Shown: piece by piece, positions 58,126 to 64,000 of the stretch
Layout: each line of letters starts with the position of its first letter
Numbering within the stretch: the stretch's first letter is position 1
Source: Batillaria attramentaria
Taxonomy: Eukaryota > Mollusca > Gastropoda > Batillariidae
Reading direction: 5' to 3'
Length of the DNA stretch: 64,000 bases
Assembly: GCA_018292915.2 (NCBI GenBank)
Contig: JACVVK020000346.1
Coordinates: 238,501 to 302,500, forward strand
Program-made: the position numbers and the translations under genes
The notes under the pieces: model-generated
The model's input: only the letters and a program-made list of their open reading frames with translations
Told to the model about the DNA's origin: nothing
Databases searched by the model: none

Positions 58126-58382
58126 GATCTGACCTAATCCCGGCTGGGACCAAATATTTTCTCGTTGCTCTGTCTTTGATATCACCCACACGTGATGGGT
58201 GAAATCAAAGACAGAGCAACAAGTAGAACACGGTCCTGTTTATTTCTCGCCACGCCAGTCAATCGCCGCTGACCGCGCGCGCTCGCTCTTTGAGTATTGT
58301 TATCCACAGATTTTGACCCATTCTGAGCCCTGTTGCAGGTAAAAAGGCAGCTAGGTGTGTGCGTGCGTGCGTGCGTGCGTGC

Positions 58383-58468
<86 letters not shown>

Positions 58469-59570
58469 TGTCAGTATGTGTTGCAGACTCTTATTAGTTT
58501 AATAATAATTGTGAAGCGCCTTGAGCTCATCTTGTGGGGACACTGCGCTATATAAGAGTATTATTATTATTATTATAGTCCAGCACCATGCCGGCGGCGC
58601 AGTCCTCTCGCTGCACGCTCGTAGCGTGTGAACAGAAAAGCCGTTCTCGACATGTTTATGCCAATAATTATTAAGAACAAGATACAACGTAGAGAAAAAA
58701 AGCGGCTTCTCGATTATCAAAACTACCAGAATTTAACCAGAAACGGATACCCTACCAACCTCTTGTAACATAAATACAACTGAATCTGATAGTTGTAATT
58801 TCTCATTTTCCTGTAATTGATCCTAGAGTTACATTTCTTACATGCTTGCTCTAACGGCCTTATGTTTGTATGTATACACGTATGTATGTGTGTATGTTCC
58901 TGTGTATGTGTGATGTCATGCATTTTTATGTGTAATATTGTGTGTGTATATATATATATGCATGTGTTTAATCTCTCTCTCTCTCTCTCTCCACTTTCTT
59001 ATATTGATTTCATCTCGCCCAGTTTGTCTTTACATATATATTAATTGATTTTGCCAGTTGTCGAATGCATAACTGCATGAACCCTTATGTACACACATGT
59101 AAAAATAAAATGAATAATAAAAAAAAAAGCCGTTCGACCAGCGTGCGACACTCCGGAGGCTCGCAGCGTGTGCCGTAGGTCTAAGAGACGCATCAGGGGG
59201 ACTAATTACCTTGCGGGCTGAAGTGGTATCAGAGAGGAGAAGATCCAGTCCTCTGCCGATCCCAGTACTGGTACTTGCGATGCCCCCTTGCTGGTTGTAC
59301 CCGTTTAATGTTTGTTTGAGAGTCTGAGGGTCGACGATCAAATCCAATGAGACAGCCGTCTCATTGAACAAAACGAACCCTACCTGTATACAAAATTTTA
59401 AAATCATTCGAAAAAATCAAGCTTCAACAAGGCCAGAAGCCCAAACCTTATTGGGATTTAAAAAAAAAAAGATAAAAAAAAGTAAAAGGATTGTGTGCGG
59501 GTGGTGGGAAGGGCAGTTCAGCACAGAAAAAGCGCTGAAGAGGAGCACAGGAAGGAACTCTTGTCAACAC

Positions 59571-59651
<81 letters not shown>

Positions 59652-60878
59652 GATCATTGTTGAAACATTACATCGAAATCGAACCCACTTGTCCATCAAG
59701 CACAAGTGCTGCCTATACTGTAAGAACCCCTTCAAAACCCCACCGTCTCTCCGTTGTTGTTTGTTTGTTTGTTTGTTTGCTAGTTTGTTGGTTTTGTTTT
59801 ATTTTGTTTTTGTTATTTAAATGTGAACAGAACTGCACACACCTTGACGTCAGAGGGAGAGGTTTCGTTCTGTGTGCGCATGACCGGTGTGATAAAGTCA
59901 AAGATGGCCTTTCCTAGTAGTGTGAAATTTTCTTCGCTGATGCTGTCGGATGCGTCGATCACGAACACGACATTAACGTCCAACGAACCTTGAAGGAAAC
60001 GCGATCAAAACAGAGTATTTGACGGTGAGATTGGGTAAAGAGAAAGTCTAAAGTCTGCCTTAGCAAAACTGACCAGAAGGAAAAAAACAAAAAACAAAAA
60101 AAAAAAAACTCTTGAGCAGTACATTCTTATGGCGACAGCAGACAGACACGCATAAGAACAATAAGACTTAAAACTGAGTTGCACAATCGTGATCAATAGA
60201 GAGAAAGACCGTATCAAGTAAGATCACGAAATATCATGTTTCTGGCTATGCTGACATTTTCTGTGAGACGTGGTCAGACAGATACACAGTGAGACACAGA
60301 GAGACACAGCGAGAGAGATAGTGACAGACAGACAGAGATGGACAGAGTAAGAGACAAAGAGGGTGGGGGTGAGTGGGTATTTGGGGACTTCACGTCCTTT
60401 TCCACCACGCATGGGAAACAAAGAAGACAGTTGGCAGAGGGTATAGCATAGTTTATTTTCATGCCTACCCTCTGAGCTGCTGTAAGTAAGATTGAACGAT
60501 GTGTCGCATGTTGCTGCGGCCAGTTTCACCCCAGCAGGGACGAAGTTCATTTTTTCTGAGTCGGCTGGATCTGAAGAGTGGTTGTCACACCGTCCACCCG
60601 CAGGCCATGGAGTGTCGCTTCCCAAGCCGTCGTCGTCCGTCTTGCCCTGTGCCTCGGCTGGACAAACGATTGCTTTTTAAGTTCTTTCATACAAGGCGTA
60701 GGCATCTGTCAACTGTTAGTAATCAACATAAGCTATTTTCCAGGAAGCCCTATAACCACCTCAACACATGCTCTCTTTGTGTCGATATTCTCTCCGAGAG
60801 AGACTGACTGACTGACTGACTGACTGAAACGTTTATTTCAGGATAAAGACTTGAAGGCGTGGTCTGCCTATCTTACAA

Positions 60879-60925
<47 letters not shown>

Positions 60926-61060
60926 ATAGGGTGAGCCATGGTGAACCATCCCAGTAAAATGATTTCATAATTGGTCACTCATAGTCGACTAGTGCCTGTG
61001 ATACAAGGCTTCATTCATTTGCAGTTTCCCTCATGGACTGAAAAAAGTACGTGTATTATT

Positions 61061-61103
<43 letters not shown>

Positions 61104-62115
61104 GTTTCTTCCTTGCTGTTTTAACCGAGAGCGTATTATGCAGTACTCTGAGAAATGCAGCATGGATCTTTAAAGGGGCTGAAGCAGGCAATCACTCAAA
61201 CAATTCAATGAATGTTTCTTCCTTGCTGTTTTAACCGAGAGCGTATTATGCAGTACTCTGAGAAATGCAGCATGGATCTTTAAAGGGGCTGAAGCTGCCC
61301 TGCTTATGCTCACAGATCGTTCCTAGCTCAGTGTTTTCGTGGTACATGTATCTATCATCACACCACTTAGACACCTGGACAGTGACAGCGTCTGAAATGC
61401 TGGCACTGAGCCAGCAGAAGCGTACCGGATGGCGCGGCGACCACACTGAGCGCTCCAGTTGTATAACAACAGTCAGTCGAAGAATTTCAATGTCCGATCG
61501 CTTGTAAACAACACTGTATCGCATTATGAGCTGTACTAATCATCGAGATAGGGTATTTCGAGCGTACAGGCACACACTCACGAGCGAATCTGTTCAAAAC
61601 CATAACCTGGCCGGGCTTAGCAAAGATGGCATTATCCAGTTTGAATAAGCAAACGCGTACATCGCTACATTTACAACAACCCAGTTTATTATGGCTTGGA
61701 AAACGGTCCAATGAGACCGGTCATTTGTGACGCTTCTGTGACTTCCTAAAGAAACTACGGCCTTTTTAAGAACGTCAGTCTGACACGTACGTATTGTACC
61801 GTGAAATAATGAAACATACTTACTTTTGAAACAGTCGCGTACAAATGCAGTCACGTTATCGACAGTATCATCTGGTATGTCTTTTATGATGTCTGCATTC
61901 ACCAGCGAGGCTTTGGTGTATATCTTACACCACTGACTTGTCGCAGAGGAATTGAAGACAGCTATCACGCATTCCCTGTTGCCATAGTCTAAGCAGCGTT
62001 GTTTGCAGGCTTCTTCGCTGTCAGCATTCTCGCGTATCAGATTCAGACCTTGCAGAAGAGCCACCGAGAAGGAAGCGCTGCTGACTCGTTTCCGTGTGAA
62101 GTTACACGGTCCTGT

Positions 62116-62146
<31 letters not shown>

Positions 62147-63545
62147 GACAAACAATAACAATAGTAACAGTAGCAGTAGCACCAATACCATGCGCCTCGT
62201 GTTTACTGCCTGCAGGCATTATTATGCTTTCCACTCTTTCCACCTTTCTTCTTCTTTTCTTTTTTCTCGACGGCGGAACGGCGGAAAACCAAATATTGGT
62301 CTAGAGGCCGCGGAACGACTGGAAAAAAAAAACCCTCATGTCTGTGTCTGAGAAAGTTACCCACTCTTGTCCTGCAGAAACACGGAAATGACAAAACAGA
62401 ATTTTTTTCTACAGAAAATCTCACTTTTCTACAGAAAATCTCACTTTTCTACAGAAAATCTCACTTTTCTGCAGAAAATCGTTTTTCTCCAGAAAAAAAG
62501 CTTATAATTATTTTGTAATCTATCGCCCCTGTTTCCTGCATAAAAATCGTTGTTTTTTTCTGCAGAAACGTCGTTTTTTCCTGCTGTTTGGTTATTTCCG
62601 GTTTTGCGGATTTTTTTTTTCTCTGCAGAAACCTGTTGTTTCTTGTTGTTTTATGTTTTTCTTGTTGTTGCTGTTGTTGTTGTTCTTCTTCTTCCATGCC
62701 GAAAGAAGCTAAATTTGGTTTGAGTGCTGCCCTCTGAACGTGTGGGTTTTTTGTGTTGTTTTGTTTGTTTGTTTGTTTGTTTGGTTTTTGTTGTTGTTGT
62801 TGTTGTTGTTGATTTCTGGTTTTTTTGGGGGGTGTAGGGGGGTGGGTGGGGGGGTGTTCTTGTTTTGTTTGTTTGTTTGTTTGTTTGTTTATTATTCAGA
62901 AAAAGAGAAAGATTTGTACGAGTGTTTTCATTGGCAGCTCACCCTCGTCAATCTCGCACACCACTTCCTTCTTCTCGTTTACACAGTGAGTGGCATGGTA
63001 ATCCCATTTCGCTATGTTGAGACGTCCACATCGCGTGTGGTTAGCGCTGTCCTGTAGCTGGATGTTAGTAGAGTGTGAGCAGTCGTATTCCCATGCGTAA
63101 GCTCCGCTCTTCTCTTGGTGCAGTCCGATCCATACGCCAGTTCTTGAAAAATAGATATAAAACCCTTGTCACTGACGTTGTTACTGCTGTTGTTTTGTTT
63201 CTTGGTTTGATGTTGTTGTTGTTATTTTTTTTCCATTATTTCATAGCTGTTTATATTGTTATGATTATGAGTTTCCTCGAATATTGGGGGAGCCGGGGTG
63301 GTCGAATGGTAGAGCGTTGGACTTCTAATGCTCGGGCCGTGAGTTCGATCACGGCTGGGGCCAAATATTGTGCTGGCTTTTTCATCGTTGCCCCGTCTTT
63401 GATATCACCCTATGTGGTGGAAAAGGACGTTAAACCCCTAAACACCCACCCCCACCCCTCGAATATTGACAATACCTTTCAGACTTGTGGACAGCACGTT
63501 CAATTATTTACGTGTTTTTAAGGCGTTACACCCTCCATGACACAC

Positions 63546-63601
<56 letters not shown>

Positions 63602-64000
63602 CTCGAAACACTCCGACTGAAATTTCCACTGCGGAAAATAAAGTTATTTCACAGAATGTTTAGTGAATAACCCCCTCAACAACAACAACAACAAACAAAC
63701 AAACAAACAAACAAACAAAAACAAAAAACGTTACTGTAAGCTAGGCACTAAACACTAACGCTGAACACTGTGTGCTGCAGGTTTCTGTTTCCTAAAATGA
63801 ACATCAGTGATGCACTCACCTCAAGTTTTTACTGGAATTGAAGTGTGCTTTACCCGCTGTCACGAATGCATTTCTCGCCAGGTCAGTGTTGAGGACAGGA
63901 AGATGTCCGTCCTGTGTGTAACAAAACCTGGATGCTTCGTTCCACGTCAAAAGCGGTTCGAACCAAAACCACTTCCACAGCACGTTATGGGTTCCTGAGT
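51633..64000 (-). CDS. Type I membrane protein with CTLD, PAN, VWA, EB-like, mucin stalk and charged tail (5' incomplete, 13 exons)
   Basis: Seen: 13 segments whose phases all agree, giving about 1,028 residues up to the stop at 51633-51635. Domains in order: C-type lectin domain (exons 1-2), PAN/Apple (3), Cys-containing linker (4), VWA (5-7), EB-like Cys module (8), lectin-like half domain (9), six-Cys patch and Thr/Ser mucin stalk (10), unrecognised Cys-rich region with many NxT sites (11-12), transmembrane helix and Lys/Glu/Arg-rich coiled tail (13). Most introns are phase 1, typical of shuffled extracellular modules. Inference: a cell-surface adhesion or recognition receptor; lectin, PAN and VWA modules all mediate ligand binding in known proteins. 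The signal peptide and start must lie beyond 64000. Not recognised as any named gene. Confidence 0.9.
52396..52662 (-). CDS. CTLD receptor exon 12: unrecognised Cys-rich region, part 2
   Basis: Acceptor TTTTTCCAG, donor GTATTC. Encodes RWENITGGFRYICREFETWN, CPGNYTVYKCSVDCTGQMEV and NRTDCPPRRRCRPGENITAQ. Eight cysteines and several N-glycosylation sites (NIT, NYT, NRT, NIT). Exons 11 and 12 probably form one membrane-proximal domain. Confidence 0.87.
52950..53192 (-). CDS. CTLD receptor exon 11: unrecognised Cys-rich region, part 1
   Basis: Acceptor TTTTTCAG, donor GTACCA. Encodes EPGPNCENETSNYQLTLDRV, SSANCIEGKRFCKEDGMLLP and ARCLCPPDERIPHYKRPKGF. Six cysteines. No family recognised. Confidence 0.85.
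53193..53721. other. Gene 2 intron between exons 10 and 11
   Basis: A/C-rich low-complexity run (AAACAAAAAC type) at 53270-53490 and otherwise plain sequence. Phe-rich minus frames here are artefacts. Confidence 0.7.
53722..54120 (-). CDS. CTLD receptor exon 10: small Cys patch and Thr/Ser mucin stalk
   Basis: Acceptor TTCTTTCAG, donor GTAACA. Starts TDVKNVEGNSYNCFASVVST with cysteines at NC, RC, WC, YC and TC, then a run of nine Thr and a Thr/Ser/Pro/Glu stretch to the exon end. Such stalks are heavily O-glycosylated in mucin-like receptors. Confidence 0.88.
54265..54625 (+). mobile_element. Non-LTR retrotransposon 3' end, plus strand, with frameshift
   Basis: Encodes KKRHGARSFKNAAPKLWNSF, then after a one-base shift SIAAFRERLKTHLFSAVRQ and stop. 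The 3' end runs to a (ATC)n tail at 54586-54618. Same protein family as the copy at 20978, but a different subfamily. In the intron between exons 9 and 10 of gene 2, opposite strand. Confidence 0.85.
54652..55041 (+). repeat. Family B SINE, second copy
   Basis: Matches 6719-7112 along its length, with a small deletion in the head (TGGTCTAGTGGTTGAGACTT), and ends GCGATTATTATTATTATTAC. Sits 30 bases after a LINE (ATC)n tail. Confidence 0.9.
55143..55262 (+). repeat. Diverged SINE-like copy
   Basis: TCGTGGGCTCGAACCCAT as B box, then GTTGCCCCGTCTTTTGCACC and GAGTTAAACCCTC. Confidence 0.6.
55325..55522 (-). CDS. CTLD receptor exon 9: lectin-like half domain
   Basis: Encodes VCQTCLSEEGVVHNQWSDAI, SACEDVGSHLDVFSTEQKLE and DAINTTICPRSQNESVFMLL. 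QWSDAISAC...GSHLDV looks like the first half of a CTLD, but no WIGL or second-half cysteines follow. Acceptor GTGGAAAG is weak; donor GTACAG. Confidence 0.75.
55566..55647. repeat. (CA)41 microsatellite upstream of exon 9 acceptor
   Basis: In transcript sense a (TG)41 tract ending 43 nt before exon 9. Confidence 0.97.
55821..55968 (-). CDS. CTLD receptor exon 8: EB-like Cys-rich module
   Basis: Acceptor TCTGTTGTAG. Encodes RKLDHGAPCCRDGECGDNMR, then RGNCSCRHTFDLIDGIC. The CCRDGECG...CSC...GIC pattern resembles EB or similar short Cys modules. The best donor is a GC site (GCAAGT at 55820), which gives a phase 1 junction to exon 9; a SINE lies just upstream of the acceptor. Confidence 0.82.
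55994..56491 (+). repeat. Full-length family C SINE with target-site duplication
   Basis: Head GTAGTGTAGCGGTTAGCAC with B box GGGTTCGAGTCCC, about 490 bases, A19 tail. Flanked by CAATAAAGTAA on the left (55983-55993) and CAATAAAGCAA on the right, a target-site duplication with one mismatch. Lies antisense in gene 2, with its head 26 bases from exon 8. Confidence 0.93.
56801..56908 (-). repeat. Family A SINE, head missing
   Basis: GTTTAACGTCCTTTCCCACC through ATTTGGCCCCAGCCGGGG, minus strand. Confidence 0.85.
57251..57800. repeat. 13-bp minisatellite, about 42 copies
   Basis: Unit CAGTGTATCGTCA with variants TATAGTCA, CGGTGTAT and GTCCCAGT. Ends 26 bases from exon 7 of gene 2. Confidence 0.97.
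57827..58033 (-). CDS. CTLD receptor exon 7: VWA last part
   Basis: Acceptor CTGTGTCCAG, donor GTCACA. Encodes VMVVVTAGDSIDSCATRQQA, LEARRQGVKVIAVGMGDNVT and a Cys/Arg-rich end. The usual TDG of the metal site is TAG here. A (TG)n repeat lies about 20 nt upstream of the acceptor in transcript sense. Confidence 0.92.
58054..58119. repeat. (CA)n microsatellite upstream of exon 7 acceptor
   Basis: In transcript sense a (TG)32 tract about 20 nt before the acceptor of the last VWA exon. Confidence 0.97.
58130..58222. repeat. Family A SINE fragment with inverted duplication
   Basis: Arms 58164-58188 and 58196-58220 pair at 24 of 25 positions around a 7-base loop; both are the GTTGCTCTGTCTTTGATATC part of the SINE. 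Confidence 0.93.
58356..58467. repeat. (GTGC)n(GT)n microsatellite
   Basis: GCGT units then about 44 GT. Confidence 0.97.
58500..58580 (+). mobile_element. 3' end fragment of a non-LTR element
   Basis: GTGAAGCGCCTTGAGCTCAT, CACTGCGCTATATAAGA and an (ATT)n tail, the standard 3' terminus of LINE/SINE tails in this window. Confidence 0.7.
59210..59383 (-). CDS. CTLD receptor exon 6: VWA middle part
   Basis: Acceptor TGTATACAG, donor GTAATT. Encodes VGFVLFNETAVSLDLIVDPQ, then GYNQQGGIASTSTGIGRGLD. The VGFVLFN strand and the GG...TxTG loop are standard VWA features. Confidence 0.93.
59573..59650. repeat. (CA)39 microsatellite
   Basis: Uninterrupted, in the intron between VWA exons 5 and 6. Confidence 0.98.
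59843..59988 (-). CDS. CTLD receptor exon 5: VWA first part with MIDAS
   Basis: Acceptor CCTTCAAG, donor GTGTGT. Encodes SLDVNVVFVIDASDSISEEN then FTLLGKAIFDFITPVMRTQN. DASDS is the DxSxS metal-site motif of VWA domains. Confidence 0.93.
60469..60657 (-). CDS. CTLD receptor exon 4: two-Cys linker
   Basis: Acceptor TTTGTCCAG, donor GTAGGC. Encodes EAQGKTDDDGLGSDTPWPAG, GRCDNHSSDPADSEKMNFVP and AATCDTSFNLTYSSSE. Two cysteines and two N-glycosylation sites. No recognised domain. The phase 1 ends fit both neighbours. Confidence 0.8.
60881..61102. repeat. (GA)n and (AATC)n microsatellites
   Basis: GA tract 60881-60924 and AATC tract 61062-61102; the latter abuts the duplication at 61101. Confidence 0.95.
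61101..61302. repeat. Perfect 92-bp direct duplication, 110-bp period
   Basis: 61101-61192 and 61211-61302 appear identical (AATGTTTCTTCCTTGCTGTT to AAAGGGGCTGAAGC). Confidence 0.96.
61824..62111 (-). CDS. CTLD receptor exon 3: PAN/Apple domain
   Basis: Donor GTAAGT at 61823. Encodes PCNFTRKRVSSASFSVALLQ, EEACKQRCLDYGNRECVIAV and SQWCKIYTKASL, ending VRDCF. The Cys spacing C-x3-C-x7-C with a later WC and a closing C fits PAN/Apple. The acceptor ATTACAG is preceded by a (GAT)n repeat rather than pyrimidines. Confidence 0.88.
62115..62147. repeat. (ATC)n microsatellite at the PAN exon acceptor
   Basis: (GAT)n in transcript sense, directly before ATTACAG. Confidence 0.97.
62408..62480. repeat. 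20-bp tandem repeat with splice-like sequence
   Basis: Almost four copies; on the coding strand each unit reads AAAAGTGAGATTTTCTGTAG. Confidence 0.95.
62760..62895. repeat. (TTTG)n and (TTG)n low complexity
   Basis: TTTG and TTG repeats around a G-rich run, near the donor of exon 2. Confidence 0.9.
62943..63142 (-). CDS. CTLD receptor exon 2: C-terminal half of lectin domain
   Basis: Acceptor TTTTTCAAG, donor GTGAGC at 62942. Encodes TGVWIGLHQEKSGAYAWEYD, then AKWDYHATHCVNEKKEVVCE. WIGL and the W-x(6)-C-x(8)-C ending are CTLD hallmarks. No EPN/QPD motif, and WND is replaced by WDY, so canonical calcium-dependent sugar binding is doubtful. Confidence 0.92.
63287..63459 (+). repeat. Full-length family A SINE
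   Basis: GAGCCGGGGTGGTCGAATGG head, GTTGCCCCGTCTTTGATATC and GGACGTTAAACCCC. In the CTLD intron of gene 2, antisense. Confidence 0.9.
63547..63600. repeat. (GT)27 microsatellite
   Basis: Uninterrupted GT repeat. Confidence 0.98.
63820..64000 (-). CDS. CTLD receptor exon 1 (visible part): N-terminal half of lectin domain
   Basis: Open to the window edge. Encodes WKWFWFEPLLTWNEASRFCY then TQDGHLPVLNTDLARNAFV. This is the CTLD first helix (TWNEASRFC) and the HLPVL strand. Donor GTGAGT at 63819. Confidence 0.9.

Overview
The window is eukaryotic nuclear DNA. Genes are split into many small exons with GT-AG introns, and introns are filled with CA/GT microsatellites, minisatellites, tRNA-derived SINE-like repeats, non-LTR retrotransposon 3' ends with (ATC)n tails, and long G or C homopolymers. 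Two protein-coding genes lie tail to tail. The lack of cytosine-rich bacterial-style operons, the repeat style and the extracellular domain combination suggest a lophotrochozoan, probably a gastropod mollusc. That assignment is inference; no database search was possible.

Gene 1 (+ strand, before 283 to 43247) is an Eps8-family actin regulator. The window starts just after its PTB domain. Eighteen exons follow: the end of the PTB region, a very long Q/N/S-rich insert with an NPLY motif, a short IPPPP segment, the conserved central helical region, an SH3 domain split over two exons, a linker, and the C-terminal SAM-like actin-binding module. All intron phases fit except for one reading-frame break in exon 2 and one in exon 3. 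Gene 1 shows two cases where a tandem array has copied a splice junction: the 3' end of exon 11 with its donor (three copies), and the acceptor plus start of exon 15 (about a dozen diverged copies filling intron 14).

From 43248 to 51632 there is a 3' UTR and an intergenic region rich in SINE pieces, a 145-bp tandem satellite, very long CA and GT arrays and a composite inverted-repeat element with a SINE inserted in it.

Gene 2 (- strand, beyond 64000 down to 51633) encodes a type I membrane protein assembled from 13 visible exons: C-type lectin domain, PAN/Apple domain, a short Cys-containing linker, von Willebrand factor A domain, an EB-like Cys-rich module, a second partial lectin-like segment, a small Cys module, a Thr/Ser-rich mucin stalk, an unrecognised Cys-rich region, one transmembrane helix and a highly charged cytoplasmic tail. 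The start is outside the window. I know of no named protein with this order of domains. Several of its splice sites sit directly against microsatellites or a SINE.
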